Assembly: GCF_000719705.1 (NCBI RefSeq)
Contig: NZ_JOHO01000011.1
Span: forward strand, 124,001 to 188,000
Length of the DNA: 64,000 nucleotides
Source: Streptomyces sp. NRRL S-350
Lineage (GTDB): Bacteria > Actinomycetota > Actinomycetes > Streptomycetales > Streptomycetaceae
Reading direction: 5' to 3'
A model generated the notes under the pieces. The model was given only the letters and a program-made list of their open reading frames with translations. It was not told the origin of the DNA and made no database searches. Of the stretch, positions 18,427-27,904 are shown one piece after another (the stretch's first letter is position 1; each line of letters starts with the position of its first letter). The translations under genes were made by a program, and so were the position numbers.

Positions 18427-19962
18427 ATGGCCCGTACGCCGAACCAGCCCGCGCACAAGCGCCGGCGCAGCCCCCTCCCGGCCGTCGCGGCCGGTGCCAC
18501 CGCCCTCGCCCTGGCGGGCGGCGGCCTCGCCCTCTTCGCCGGCGGCGCCGGCGCGGCCGTCGGCAACCTGGTCTCCAACGGCGGCTTCGACAGCGGGCTG
18601 GGCGGCTGGAGCTGTACCGGCGCCGCGACCGCCGTCTCCTCGCCGGTCCACTCCGGCACCGGCGCGCTGCAGGCCACCCCGGGCGCCGCCGACACCGCCG
18701 AGTGCTCCCAGACCGTCAGCGTGCTGCCCGGCACCAGCTACACGCTGAGCGCGTGGGTCCAGGGCCCGTACGTCTACCTCGGTGCGCGCGGCACCGGCGG
18801 CACCGACCCGTCGACCTGGTCGAACCAGACCGGCTGGAACCAGCTGTCCACCACCTTCACCACCGGGGCGAACGCCACCAGCGTCACCGTCTACCTGCAC
18901 GGCTGGTACGGCCAGGGCGCCTACCTCGCCGACGACGTCGCGCTGGCCGGCCCCGGCGGCACCGGGACCCCGTCGCCCACCGCGACCCCCACCAGGACGG
19001 CGACCCCGAGCCCCACCGCCACGCCCACCCCCACCCCGACCGGCACCACCCCGCCGGCCACCGGCCTGCCCGCGCACGTGGTCACCGGGTACTGGCAGAA
19101 CTTCGACAACAACTCGACCCCGCAGCGGCTGAGCGACGTCCAGAGCGCGTACGACATCATCGCGGTCTCCTTCGCCGACGCCGTGCCGACCCGGACCGGC
19201 GCGATCAGCTTCACCCTGGACCCCGGCCTCTCCAAGGCGCTCGGCGGCTACACCGACGCCCAGTTCCGGGCCGACATCAAGGCCAAGCAGGCCGCCGGCA
19301 AGAAGGTCGTCCTCTCCATCGGCGGCCAGAACGGCGCGATCACCGTCGGGGACGCCACCGCCGGCGCCAGCTTCGCCGACAGCGCCTACTCGATCATCAA
19401 GGACTACGGCTTCGACGGCATCGACGTCGACCTGGAGAACGGCGTCCAGGCCGGACCGCTCGGTGACGCGTTGCACTCCCTGCAGGCCAAGGTCGGCCCC
19501 GGCTTCGTCCTGACCATGGCGCCGGAGACCATCGGGATGTACAGCACCGCCGGCGCCTACTTCCAACTGGCGCTGAAGACCAAGGACATCCTCACCGTCG
19601 TCAACACCCAGTTCTACAACTCGGGCGGCATGAACGGCTGCGACGGCAAGGTCTACAACCAGGGCACCATCGACTTCATCACCTCGCAGGTCTGCACCCA
19701 CATCCAGGGCGGGCTGCGGCCCGACCAGGTCGGCATCGGCGTGCCGGCCTCCGCCAAGGCGGCGGGCGGCGGCTACGTCCCGCCCGCCGTGGTCAACAAC
19801 GCCCTGGACTGCCTGGCCACCGGCAACAACTGCGGCAGCTTCGTCCCGCCGGCGAAGTGGCCCACCATCCGCGGCGCGATGACCTGGTCCACCAACTGGG
19901 ACGCCAACAACGGCAACGCGTTCTCGGGCGCGGTCGGCCCGTTCGTCCACAAGATGCCGTAA
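18427..19962 (+). CDS. Secreted GH18 chitinase with N-terminal carbohydrate-binding domain
   Basis: Extracellular chitin hydrolase. A twin-basic signal peptide (KRRR then a hydrophobic core to about residue 44) leads to a jelly-roll carbohydrate-binding module (about 46-175; NLVSNGGFDSGLGGWSCTG), a Thr/Pro/Ser linker (178-213) and a GH18 barrel (about 215-511). The catalytic motif DGIDVDLEN near residue 330 has the acid Glu, and VVLSIGGQNG marks the preceding strand. ATG start with AGGAG upstream. The DasR-like box upstream fits induction by chitin breakdown products. Confidence 0.95.
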   Translation: MARTPNQPAHKRRRSPLPAVAAGATALALAGGGLALFAGGAGAAVGNLVSNGGFDSGLGGWSCTGAATAVSSPVHSGTGALQATPGAADTAECSQTVSVLPGTSYTLSAWVQGPYVYLGARGTGGTDPSTWSNQTGWNQLSTTFTTGANATSVTVYLHGWYGQGAYLADDVALAGPGGTGTPSPTATPTRTATPSPTATPTPTPTGTTPPATGLPAHVVTGYWQNFDNNSTPQRLSDVQSAYDIIAVSFADAVPTRTGAISFTLDPGLSKALGGYTDAQFRADIKAKQAAGKKVVLSIGGQNGAITVGDATAGASFADSAYSIIKDYGFDGIDVDLENGVQAGPLGDALHSLQAKVGPGFVLTMAPETIGMYSTAGAYFQLALKTKDILTVVNTQFYNSGGMNGCDGKVYNQGTIDFITSQVCTHIQGGLRPDQVGIGVPASAKAAGGGYVPPAVVNNALDCLATGNNCGSFVPPAKWPTIRGAMTWSTNWDANNGNAFSGAVGPFVHKMP

Positions 19963-19965
19963 GGC

Positions 19966-20050
19966 CTCGTGCCGTGAACCTCGTGCCGTGAACCTCGCGC
20001 CGTGAACCTCGCGCCGTGAACCTCGCGCCACAAGGCCTCGTGCCGTCAGG
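19966..20050 (+). repeat. 14-bp tandem repeat after chitinase gene
   Basis: CTCGTGCCGTGAAC occurs twice and CTCGCGCCGTGAAC twice in perfect register (19966-20021), then two degenerate units. It starts four bases after the chitinase stop codon. The array lies in a gap with no gene. Confidence 0.85.
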
Positions 20051-20192
20051 CCTCACCTCCCCCGGCGCGCCGCCCCTTGAGGGTGGGGCCCGCGCGCCGG
20101 CGGCAGGGCCCGTCGTACCGGTTCCCCGGTGCGGCGGGCCCCTCCGCGCTCAGACCGTCCCGCCGCGGCGCAGCCCCCAGGCGCCCGGGCGG

Positions 20193-21020
20193 CTACCTCG
20201 CCAGCACGGCGGTGAGCGCGCCGAGCAGCAGGAACGGACCCACCGGGACGTCCAGTCCACGCACCGGGCGCCTGCGGGCCAGGGCGGCGCCGGCCCGCAG
20301 CACCGCCCACACCCCGGCGAGCACCACCGCCGCGACCAACCCTCCGAGGGCCACCGACCAGCCATACCAACCGAGCAGCCCGCCCAGCGTGAATCCCAGC
20401 GGGGAGTCGCCGGGCCCCAACGCGCCGACCCAGACGGCCAGTTCGAGCACCGCCCCGACCGCGAACGCCGCCAGCAGGCAGCGCAGCAGCACCCCGGGGC
20501 GCCCCTCTGCGAGCGCCGCCAGCGCCAGCAGCGCGGCCACCCCGCCGAGCAGCGGCAGGGTCAGCCGGTACGGCAGCCGGCGCACCCGCGCGTCGACGAA
20601 GCCGAGTGCCACCCCGAGCGCGGCCGCCCAGCCCAGTGCCCCGGCCGCCGGCCCGTCCGCCGCGCACCCCACCGCGAAGGCGACCGCCACCGCGACCGCC
20701 TCCACCGTTCCCGGGCCCGCGCCCAGCCTCTCCCGGCAGCCCGGGCAGCGCCCGGTCGGCGGCAGCAGCCGAACCTCGCGCGCGCACGACGGGCAGGCCT
20801 CACACCACGGTTCGCCCTCCGGCACGGCGAACCGGGCGACCAGCCCGCGCAGCAGCGGAGCCGACAGGAGACCGACCAGCACCGCCGCGACCACGACCGG
20901 CACCACCGGCGCACCCCCTCCTCGATCGACGTACCGGCCCCATCCTCCCGCGGGAGGCGGTGTGCCGTCCGTCTCGTTCCGGATCGGAACCGGTCCGTGT
21001 TCTGGCGTCGTTCCTCGCAT
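20193..21020 (-). CDS. Prepilin peptidase (A24 family aspartic peptidase)
   Basis: Membrane aspartic protease that trims type IV pilin-like leader peptides. Several membrane helices are visible. The first catalytic aspartate lies in GFVDARVRRLP and the second in the GxGD motif, GALGPGDSPLG. Two CxxC pairs (CEACPSC and CPGC) in the N-terminal cytoplasmic loop are of the zinc-binding type seen in full-length enzymes. The ATG at 21020 has a poor ribosome site, so the true start may be later. No pilin or Flp secretion genes are adjacent; substrates are elsewhere. Confidence 0.85.
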   Translation of the reverse strand: MRGTTPEHGPVPIRNETDGTPPPAGGWGRYVDRGGGAPVVPVVVAAVLVGLLSAPLLRGLVARFAVPEGEPWCEACPSCAREVRLLPPTGRCPGCRERLGAGPGTVEAVAVAVAFAVGCAADGPAAGALGWAAALGVALGFVDARVRRLPYRLTLPLLGGVAALLALAALAEGRPGVLLRCLLAAFAVGAVLELAVWVGALGPGDSPLGFTLGGLLGWYGWSVALGGLVAAVVLAGVWAVLRAGAALARRRPVRGLDVPVGPFLLLGALTAVLAR

Positions 21021-21167
21021 ACGTGAGCATTCCGGACACCGGGATCCCCCTTTGGAAGGCCCGCCGACACGCCCGCCTGCCGATCCAAGGACGCCTCTCC
21101 GAGCGCCCCCGGAGCCTCCTCGGGACGGTCCGCCGAAGGGCCTCTCGTACCCCTAAAGTAGGCAGGC

Positions 21168-22382
21168 ATGCAGGTCATCCAGTCCAGCAAGCTCGCCAAC
21201 GTCTGTTACGACATCCGCGGCCCGGTGCTGGAGGAGGCGATGCGGCTGGAGGAACAGGGCCACCGCATCCTCAAGCTCAACACCGGCAACCCGGCCACTT
21301 TCGGTTTCGAGGCGCCCCCGGAGATCCTCCAGGACATCCTGCGCAACCTCGCGAACGCGCACGGGTACGGCGACTCCAAGGGTCTGCTCTCCGCCCGCCG
21401 CGCGGTGGTCATGCACTACGAGGAGCGCGGACTGCACGGCCTCTCCGTGGACGACGTGTTCCTCGGCAACGGCGTCTCCGAGCTGATCCAGCTGGCGATG
21501 ACCGCACTGCTGGACGACGGCGACGAGGTGCTCGTCCCGGCCCCGGACTACCCGCTGTGGACCGCCTCCGTCTCGCTGGCCGGCGGCACCGCCGTGCACT
21601 ACCGCTGCGACGAGCAGTCCGAGTGGTACCCGGACCTCGCCGACATCGAGGCCAAGGTCACCGACCGCACCAGGGCCATCGTGGTGATCAACCCGAACAA
21701 CCCGACCGGCGCGGTCTACCCGCGCGAGGTGCTGGAGGGCATCGTCGAGATCGCCCGCCGGCACGAGCTGGTGGTCTACGCGGACGAGATCTACGACAAG
21801 ATCCTCTACGACGACGCCGAGCACATCCCGCTGGCCACCCTGGCCCCGGACCTCTTCTGCGTCACCTTCAACGGACTGTCCAAGGCGTACCGCGTCGCGG
21901 GCTTCCGCTCCGGCTGGATGGTGCTCTCCGGCGACCGGAACCGCGCCCGCAGCTACGTCGAGGGCCTCACCGTGCTCGCCTCGATGCGGCTGTGCGCCAA
22001 CATGCCCGCCCAGCACGCGGTGGCTGCCGCGCTCGGCGGCCGGCAGTCGATCCGCGACCTGGTGCTCCCCGGCGGCCGGCTGCTCGCCTCCCGCGACGCC
22101 GCGCACCGGCTGCTCAACGAGATCCCCGGGGTCAGCTGCGTCAAGCCCAAGGGCGCGCTGTACGCGTTCCCCCGGCTGGACCCCAAGGTCTACAAGATCA
22201 AGGACGACGCGCAGATGGTCCTCGACCTGCTGCGCTCCCAGCGCATCCTGCTGGTCCAGGGCACCGGCTTCAACTGGCCCGAGCCGGACCACTTCCGCCT
22301 GGTGACCCTGCCGCACCCGGAGGAGATCACCGACGCCGTGACCCGCATCGGCGAGTTCCTGGGGGGCTACGCCCAGCCGTGA
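21168..22382 (+). CDS. PLP-dependent aminotransferase, alanine/aspartate type
   Basis: Class I/II fold aminotransferase. It has NPNNPTGAVYP, VVYADEIYDKILYDD and the PLP lysine in FNGLSKAYRVAGFRSGW, and ends FRLVTLPHPEEITDAV. The N-terminus (VIQSSKLANVCYDIRGPVLEEA) and the length of 404 residues fit the AlaA/AspC-like enzymes that make alanine from pyruvate and glutamate. The exact amino donor is inferred from resemblance only. ATG start; single gene. Confidence 0.9.
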   Translation: MQVIQSSKLANVCYDIRGPVLEEAMRLEEQGHRILKLNTGNPATFGFEAPPEILQDILRNLANAHGYGDSKGLLSARRAVVMHYEERGLHGLSVDDVFLGNGVSELIQLAMTALLDDGDEVLVPAPDYPLWTASVSLAGGTAVHYRCDEQSEWYPDLADIEAKVTDRTRAIVVINPNNPTGAVYPREVLEGIVEIARRHELVVYADEIYDKILYDDAEHIPLATLAPDLFCVTFNGLSKAYRVAGFRSGWMVLSGDRNRARSYVEGLTVLASMRLCANMPAQHAVAAALGGRQSIRDLVLPGGRLLASRDAAHRLLNEIPGVSCVKPKGALYAFPRLDPKVYKIKDDAQMVLDLLRSQRILLVQGTGFNWPEPDHFRLVTLPHPEEITDAVTRIGEFLGGYAQP

Positions 22383-22581
22383 TCTCCCCTTGACCCCGAC
22401 CCACCGACCGGACTGTAGGATTCCGGCGCGTCGGCGGCCCGGGTTCCTCCCCGGACCGTAGGGGGGACGGGCCGGTCGGCGGTGTGCCGGGGCCTGGGCC
22501 CGACGCGGCCACCGGAGCGCGCGACCGCCTCGGAAGGGTCCGCTCCCCTGCCCCCACTCCACCGCAAGGGACTGGTCCGTC

Positions 22582-23142
22582 TTGACCCTCCGCATTCCGC
22601 TCACCCCTGCCCGCGCCGCTGCGGCCGCCGTCGGCGCCGCCATCGCGCTGACCACCGCCCTGCCGGCCACGCCCGCCGCCGCCGGTGGCTTCCGTCCGCC
22701 GACGTCGAGCACCGTCGTGAACGCCAACTCCGGCAAGTGCCTGGAGATCGCCGACTGGAGCACCGACGACGGCGCCCCGGCCCGCCAGTGGGAATGCACC
22801 GGCGGCGCCAACCAGCGTTGGGACTACGTGCCCGACAGCGGCGGTTTCCGCCTGGTGAACCACAACTCCGGCAAGTGCCTGGAGATCGCCGACTGGAGCC
22901 GGGACTACGGCGCCGAGGCCCGCCAGTGGGGATGCACCGGCGGCGCCAACCAGCACTGGAACTACGCCGGTTCGATCGGCCCGCACAACGAACTCGGCCT
23001 GTCCAACCTCAACTCGGCGTTCCTCCTGGAGATCGCCGACTGGCGTACCGACGACGGCGCCCCGGCCCGCCAGTGGCCCGGGTCCACGGTGGGCGTCCCC
23101 CAGGCCAACCAGGCGTGGATCACCGCCATCACCCGGCTCTGA
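22582..23142 (+). CDS. Secreted ricin-type beta-trefoil lectin-like protein
   Basis: A signal peptide (hydrophobic run to about residue 34, ending TPAAAG) precedes a single RICIN/CBM13-like domain built of three repeats, each with NSGKCLEIADWS or LLEIADWR and the QxW mark (RQWECTGGANQRW, RQWGCTGGANQHW). No catalytic domain is attached, so it is a stand-alone carbohydrate binder. The start is a TTG at 22582 with AAGGGA about 12 bases upstream. The third repeat lacks the cysteine and the usual loop. Confidence 0.82.
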   Translation: MTLRIPLTPARAAAAAVGAAIALTTALPATPAAAGGFRPPTSSTVVNANSGKCLEIADWSTDDGAPARQWECTGGANQRWDYVPDSGGFRLVNHNSGKCLEIADWSRDYGAEARQWGCTGGANQHWNYAGSIGPHNELGLSNLNSAFLLEIADWRTDDGAPARQWPGSTVGVPQANQAWITAITRL

Positions 23143-23166
23143 CGGCTGGGCCCGGGAAAGCACTAC

Positions 23167-23230
23167 GGCCGGAGTCCCGGTCCGGGCGATCTCCTTGGTC
23201 GGGGAAAGATCGCCAGGCGGAACTCCGGCC
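23167..23230. terminator. Two-tier bidirectional terminator hairpin
   Basis: The outer stem GGCCGGAGT (23167-23175) pairs with ACTCCGGCC (23222-23230); the inner stem GGCGATCT (23185-23192) pairs with AGATCGCC (23207-23214). It lies between the convergent lectin and pckG genes. Confidence 0.75.
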
Positions 23231-23297
23231 GTCCTGTCACTCGGCGGTTCGCTCGGTTCGTGCCGCGCGCCGCCTCTCGCTCGGTTGAGACTCAGGC

Positions 23298-25139
23298 TCA
23301 GCCGAGACGCGCGACCAGGCTTCGGTACTCGTCCCACAGCTCCTTCGGCGTGTGGTCGCCGAAGGTCTCCAGGTGGGCCGGCACCAGGGCGGCTTCCTGC
23401 CGCCAGATGTCGGCGTCCACGGTGAAGAGCAGGTCGAGGTCCTCCTGGGACAGCTTCAGGTCGCCGAGGTCGAAGCCGTCGACGGTCGGCAGCACGCCGA
23501 TCGGGGTCTCGACACCCTCGCCGGTGCCCTCCAGACGCTCGACGACCCACTTGAGCACACGGCTGTTCTCGCCGTAGCCGGGCCAGACGAACGCGCCCTC
23601 GGCGTTCTTGCGGAACCAGTTGACGTAGTAGATCTTCGGCAGCTTGGCGGCGTCGGCCTGGGCGCCGATCTTCAGCCAGTGGGCGAAGTAGTCGCCCATG
23701 TTGTAGCCGCAGAACGGCAGCATCGCGAACGGGTCGCGGCGCAGCTCGCCGACCGTGCCCTCGGCGGCGGCGGTCTTCTCGGAGGCGATGTTGGCGCCGA
23801 GGAAGACGCCGTGCTGCCAGTTGAAGGACTCGGTCACCAGCGGGACGGCGGTGGCGCGGCGGCCGCCGAACAGGATCGCCGAGATCGGCACGCCCGCCGG
23901 GTCCTCCCACTCCGGGGCGATGGTCGGGCACTGCGCGGCCGGCACGGCGAAGCGGGCGTTCGGGTGGGCGGCCGGGGTGCCGGACTCGGGGGTCCAGTCG
24001 TTGCCGCGCCAGTCGGTCAGGTGCGCCGGGGGCTCCTCGGTGAGGCCCTCCCACCACACGTCGCCGTCGTCGGTGAGGGCGACGTTGGTGAAGACGGTGT
24101 TGCCCCAGAGGGTCTCGATGGCGTTGGCGTTGGTGTCCACGCCGGTGCCGGGGGCGACGCCGAAGAAGCCGGCCTCGGGGTTGATGGCGTACAGGCGGCC
24201 GTCGGCGCCGAAACGCATCCAGGCGATGTCGTCGCCGATCGTCTCGACCTTCCAGCCCGGGATGGTCGGCTGGAGCATGGCCAGGTTGGTCTTGCCGCAG
24301 GCCGACGGGAAGGCGGCCGCGACGTACTTGGGCTCCGCCTCGCCCGCGGAGCCGGCCGGCGGGGTGAGCTTCAGGATGAGCATGTGCTCGGCCAGCCAGC
24401 CCTCGTCGCGGGCCATGGTCGAGGCGATGCGCAGCGCGTAGCACTTCTTGCCGAGCAGGGCGTTGCCGCCGTAGCCCGAGCCGAAGGACCAGATCTCCTT
24501 GGTCTCCGGGAAGTGCGAGATGTACTTGGTGCTGTTGCACGGCCACGGCACGTCCGCCTCGCCGGCGGCGAGGGGGGCGCCGACGGTGTGCACGGCCTTG
24601 ACGAAGTCGCCGTCCTCGCCGAGCTGGTCCAGCACGGCCTGGCCCATGCGGGTCATCACGCGCATCGACACGGCGACGTAGGCGGAGTCGGTGATCTCGA
24701 CGCCGTACGCGGCCAGCGGGGAGCCGACCGGGCCCATCGAGAAGGGCACGACGTACATCGTGCGGCCCTTCATCGCGCCGCGGAACAGGCCCTGCTCGCC
24801 CTGGAAGATCTCCCGCATCTCGGCGGGGGCCTTCCAGTTGTTGGTCGGTCCGGCGTCCTTCTCCTGCTCGGAGCAGATGTAGGTGCGGTCCTCCACGCGT
24901 GCCACGTCCGTCGGGTCCGAGGCGGCGTAGTAGGAGTTGGGGCGCTTCTCCTCGTTGAGCTTCTTGAAGGTGCCCTGCGTCACCAGCAGGTCCGCGAGGC
25001 GGTGGTACTCCTCGTCGGAACCGTCGCACCACTCGATGCGGTCCGGCTGGGTGAGCTCGGCGATCTCGCTCACCCAAGCGAGCAGCTGCTTGTGGCGGGT
25101 GGGCGCGGATGCGCTGAGAGCAGAGATCTCGTACGACAC
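23298..25139 (-). CDS. pckG: Phosphoenolpyruvate carboxykinase (GTP)
   Basis: Converts oxaloacetate and GTP to phosphoenolpyruvate and CO2, the entry to gluconeogenesis. The kinase-1a P-loop [12 protein letters not shown] (about residue 281), the kinase-2 region [13 protein letters not shown] and [12 protein letters not shown] are all present. The 613-residue length is that of GTP-type enzymes. GTG start with GGAG six bases upstream. It is divergent from the PAQR gene, and the intervening 285 bp is AT-rich with two inverted repeats. Confidence 0.97.
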   Translation of the reverse strand: MSYEISALSASAPTRHKQLLAWVSEIAELTQPDRIEWCDGSDEEYHRLADLLVTQGTFKKLNEEKRPNSYYAASDPTDVARVEDRTYICSEQEKDAGPTNNWKAPAEMREIFQGEQGLFRGAMKGRTMYVVPFSMGPVGSPLAAYGVEITDSAYVAVSMRVMTRMGQAVLDQLGEDGDFVKAVHTVGAPLAAGEADVPWPCNSTKYISHFPETKEIWSFGSGYGGNALLGKKCYALRIASTMARDEGWLAEHMLILKLTPPAGSAGEAEPKYVAAAFPSACGKTNLAMLQPTIPGWKVETIGDDIAWMRFGADGRLYAINPEAGFFGVAPGTGVDTNANAIETLWGNTVFTNVALTDDGDVWWEGLTEEPPAHLTDWRGNDWTPESGTPAAHPNARFAVPAAQCPTIAPEWEDPAGVPISAILFGGRRATAVPLVTESFNWQHGVFLGANIASEKTAAAEGTVGELRRDPFAMLPFCGYNMGDYFAHWLKIGAQADAAKLPKIYYVNWFRKNAEGAFVWPGYGENSRVLKWVVERLEGTGEGVETPIGVLPTVDGFDLGDLKLSQEDLDLLFTVDADIWRQEAALVPAHLETFGDHTPKELWDEYRSLVARLG

Positions 25140-25276
25140 GATCGCTCCGTTTCACGCCATCTCGGCGAGGAGACGGCGTAGCGGGGGTCTGAGGGTGCTT
25201 GCAGCGTAGCTCCGGCCTCAAGCCCGGAACGCGGCGAAGCGTCGAAATTGACGCATCTTTTACTACGGTAAGTATG

Positions 25277-25292
25277 ATTACTGGCCGGTAAT
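25277..25292. promoter_or_regulatory. Inverted repeat ATTAC-N6-GTAAT
   Basis: A 5-6-5 inverted repeat in an AT-rich stretch about 140 bp upstream of pckG; a possible regulator site. Confidence 0.35.
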
Positions 25293-25387
25293 AGGTCGCG
25301 CACGTCAGGGCCGGAGTGCGCGGCGCCACACTTCAAATACTCCAAAACGTCTAAGAGTGATGATCGCCACTTTCCTACGCGCCAGTA

Positions 25388-25405
25388 ACCTACGGATCCG
25401 TAGGT
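25388..25405. promoter_or_regulatory. 18-bp perfect palindrome before the PAQR gene
   Basis: ACCTACGGATCCGTAGGT reads the same on both strands and ends 19 bases before the ATG at 25425. Its size and position suit a TetR-type operator overlapping the promoter. Confidence 0.55.
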
Positions 25406-25424
25406 AGCGGGTAGCATGCTGCGC

Positions 25425-26117
25425 ATGACTGCTGCTGTGCTCGCGGACAGCCCCGCGGACGAACCTGCCGGGATCAGGGAGAGCAAGCCGAAGTGGCGCG
25501 GCTGGCTGCACGCCGGAATGTTCCCCGCCTCGGTGGCCGCCGGAATCGTGCTGATCTGCCTGGCCGACTCCACACCCGCCAAGATCGCCTGCGCGATCTA
25601 CTCGGTCAGCGCCTGGCTGCTGTTCGGGATCAGCGCGGTGTACCACCGCTTCGACTGGGGCCCGCGCGGGGACGCCGTGCTGCGCCGCCTCGACCACGCG
25701 AACATCTTCCTGATCATCGCGGGCACCTACACACCGTTCACGATGCTGCTGCTCAAGGGCGCCGACCAGCAGCTGCTGCTCTGGGCGGTCTGGGGCGGCG
25801 CGCTCGCCGGGATCGCGTTCCGGGTGTTCTGGGTCGGCGCGCCGCGCTGGCTGTACACCCCGGTGTACATAGCGCTGGGCTGGGCCGCCGCGTTCTTCCT
25901 GCCGGACTTCCTGCGCACCGGCGGCGTCGCCGTCCTGGTGCTGATGATCGTCGGCGGGGTGCTCTACAGCATCGGCGGCGTGGTGTACGGGCTCAAGCGG
26001 CCCGATCCCTCACCGCGCTGGTTCGGCTTCCACGAGGTGTTCCACGCCTTCACCCTCGGCGCGTTCATCGTGCAGTACGTCGGCGTCTCACTGGTGGCGT
26101 ACAGCACGGCCGGCTGA
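25425..26117 (+). CDS. trhA: PAQR/hemolysin III family membrane protein
   Basis: Seven-helix membrane protein of the PAQR/TrhA family, whose bacterial members are thought to regulate membrane energetics. Conserved residues of the putative metal site are seen: SAVYHRFDW, RRLDHANIFLIIAGTYTPF and the late HEVFHAF. I choose the second ATG (25425, MTAAVLADSPADEPAG); the first, at 25416, would add three residues. The perfect palindrome just upstream suggests local repression. At 230 residues its length is standard. Confidence 0.88.
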   Translation: MTAAVLADSPADEPAGIRESKPKWRGWLHAGMFPASVAAGIVLICLADSTPAKIACAIYSVSAWLLFGISAVYHRFDWGPRGDAVLRRLDHANIFLIIAGTYTPFTMLLLKGADQQLLLWAVWGGALAGIAFRVFWVGAPRWLYTPVYIALGWAAAFFLPDFLRTGGVAVLVLMIVGGVLYSIGGVVYGLKRPDPSPRWFGFHEVFHAFTLGAFIVQYVGVSLVAYSTAG

Positions 26118-26708
26118 ACCCGGAGCCCCCCGGCGGGCGACCGCCCGGTCCACGGACCGGGTGGTCGCCCGTTCTGCCGTCCAGGGCCGCTCGTACGACC
26201 CACGGCCCTGCGGGCGGCGCGAGTACGCAGCGTGGTCGGCCGCGCCGGACTCCGACTGCGGGACGGCCCCCTCCGGGCCCTCGTGCTCGTGGCGCGCCCG
26301 CTGCCCGTCGTGCGCCCGCTGCCCGTCGCGCGTCAGGTACTCGTCGTGCGCACGGTGCTCGTCGTGCGCCGAGAACTCCGCCCACGGCGTCGGCCACACC
26401 GGGCGGGCGGAGCGGCCCCGCGCCTGCCGGGCGTCCAGCGCCTCACGGGCCCGGCGGCAGCGCTCGCAGTGCGCGGCGTCCGGGATCCCGCGGCGCGGGC
26501 GGCGCCGGACCAGGGGCGGCCGACCGTGCAGCGCGCGCCAGCGGCGGCCGACGTAGACCATCAGCAGCACGGTCTCGACCCCGGCGACCGCCAGGACCAG
26601 CGCGGCGCCGTTGATCAGATAGGCCGCGACCACGGCCAGTGCGGAGGCCACCACGGCCGCCGCACCCCACGCCTGGGCACCCGCCTGCTTGTCATCCGTG
26701 TCGGCCAC
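26088..26708 (-). CDS. Hypothetical two-helix membrane protein
   Basis: A GTG start at 26708 has GGGGAG five bases upstream. Two membrane helices (about residues 15-55; VVASALAVVAAYLINGAALVLAVAGVETV as two spans) are followed by a basic loop with CERC and a region of HDEHRAHDEY/RDGQRAHDGQRARHEHEG repeats. The C-terminal 30 bases overlap the convergent PAQR gene, and the PAQR terminator hairpin falls inside this frame, so the last third may not be genuine coding sequence. Confidence 0.55.
   Translation of the reverse strand: MADTDDKQAGAQAWGAAAVVASALAVVAAYLINGAALVLAVAGVETVLLMVYVGRRWRALHGRPPLVRRRPRRGIPDAAHCERCRRAREALDARQARGRSARPVWPTPWAEFSAHDEHRAHDEYLTRDGQRAHDGQRARHEHEGPEGAVPQSESGAADHAAYSRRPQGRGSYERPWTAERATTRSVDRAVARRGAPGSAGRAVRHQ
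26136..26171 (+). terminator. Strong hairpin after PAQR gene
   Basis: A 17-bp stem (26136-26152 with 26155-26171, one G-U pair) starts 19 bases past the PAQR stop. It lies inside the opposite-strand frame. Confidence 0.7.
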
Positions 26709-26979
26709 TTCGGCTCCCCTTTCCCGGTGCCGGGCTCGTGGTCGGCTCCCGCCGCCCCACCCCTTCTCCCGCTCTCGGCACACGTCGGCCAGCACTGACC
26801 GATTGCCACATCCTATCTACCGTCAGTCACCTCCGACTGCCCCAGGGCAGCGAACGACAGATCAACGTTGCGTCAATTCCTCGTGCGGCAGGAGCACTTC
26901 GAGGACACATCACTCTCTGGTGTCAACCGTCCACCCAGGCGCTCCGCCCGGGCCGGCACGTGGCCCCGCGGGTGGGGCA
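26709..26979. other. Non-coding region upstream of the two-helix protein gene
   Basis: About 270 bp with no supportable gene; it must hold the promoter of the minus-strand gene. TAGATAGGAT read on the minus strand (26810-26820) is a possible -10 region. Confidence 0.35.
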
Positions 26980-27010
26980 GCGGGGCCCGGCCCGCTCGGC
27001 CGGGCCCCGC
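26980..27010 (-). terminator. Terminator after the secreted pair
   Basis: A perfect 13-bp stem, 26980-26992 with 26998-27010, has a five-base loop and sits eight bases past the stop codon at 27018. Confidence 0.75.
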
Positions 27011-27017
27011 TTCGCCG

Positions 27018-27896
27018 TCACCCGCGGCGGTCGCCCGTCCGCCGCCGCAGGACCGCGCCCGCGCCGACCAGCGCGGTGGCGCCCAGGGCGGCGGCCGCCG
27101 TCACGGCCGGGAGCGCCGAACCGCCGCCCGCCGCCGGTTCCGCCGCCGCCGCCACCACCGGCTGCGGCTCGGCGTCGGCCCGGTAGCCGCCGCCCTCGCC
27201 GGCCCGGTCGTAGGCCGAGCCGGGCAGCTTGTCCCCGTACCGCTGGTGCACCAGCTGCTGGTACGCGGCGAGCGACACCCCGCCCGCGCCCACCGAGCGC
27301 GTGGCCTCGTCGTCCAACGGCAGCACCCGGCCGTCGCGCACCACGTACCAGGCGTTGACCTGCGGTTCGCGGAAGGCGGTGCCACCGTTGCTCGCCGCCT
27401 TCGCGGCGTAGTCGCTCTCGTCGCCGCCCGAGGCGATGTTGACCACCCGCCAGGCGTCGCCCTGCCGGACGGTCCAGACCGAGGCGGTCTGCCCGTCCGC
27501 CGCGACCACCTTGCTGGCGGTGAACTCCGCCTTCGCCACCGGCGCACCGGGGGTGCCGGCCACGAAGCCGGGGTCCAGGACGTACACCGGCACGGTGTCG
27601 CCGGCCAGTCGCGGCGCCGACGCGCTCGCCGCCCGTGCCTCCTCGGCGGCGCCGATGGTGAGCTGCTGGGTCGGCGGGACGCCCTTACGGGCGAAGAAGT
27701 GGCCGACCTTGTCGAGGACGGCGGGGGCCTGGACGGCACTGCGGGCCTGGGCGAGGTCGTCGGCGGCCAGCGGGGCCGGGGCGCCGGCCGGGGCGGCCGG
27801 GGCGTCGGCGTGCGCGGCCGGGGCGAGCGCCAGCGCGAGGCCGGCGGTGAGCAGGGCGCCGGCGGCGGCGCGACGGAGGCTGGTGAACTCGGTCAT
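27018..27896 (-). CDS. Secreted, C-terminally membrane-anchored protein of unknown function
   Basis: 292 residues with a signal peptide (to about residue 30, LALAPAAHADA), a soluble body, a Pro/Ala-rich stretch and a C-terminal membrane helix followed by RRRTGDRRG. GAGGA lies five bases before the ATG. It begins eight bases after the cysteine peptidase stop, so the two are one operon. The body (VPVYVLDPGFV, VWTVRQGDAWRVVNIASG, VNAWYVVRDGRVLPLD) has no domain I recognise. The pairing suggests an adaptor, inhibitor or substrate of the peptidase. Confidence 0.75.
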   Translation of the reverse strand: MTEFTSLRRAAAGALLTAGLALALAPAAHADAPAAPAGAPAPLAADDLAQARSAVQAPAVLDKVGHFFARKGVPPTQQLTIGAAEEARAASASAPRLAGDTVPVYVLDPGFVAGTPGAPVAKAEFTASKVVAADGQTASVWTVRQGDAWRVVNIASGGDESDYAAKAASNGGTAFREPQVNAWYVVRDGRVLPLDDEATRSVGAGGVSLAAYQQLVHQRYGDKLPGSAYDRAGEGGGYRADAEPQPVVAAAAEPAAGGGSALPAVTAAAALGATALVGAGAVLRRRTGDRRG

Positions 27897-27904
27897 GGTC
27901 GTCC

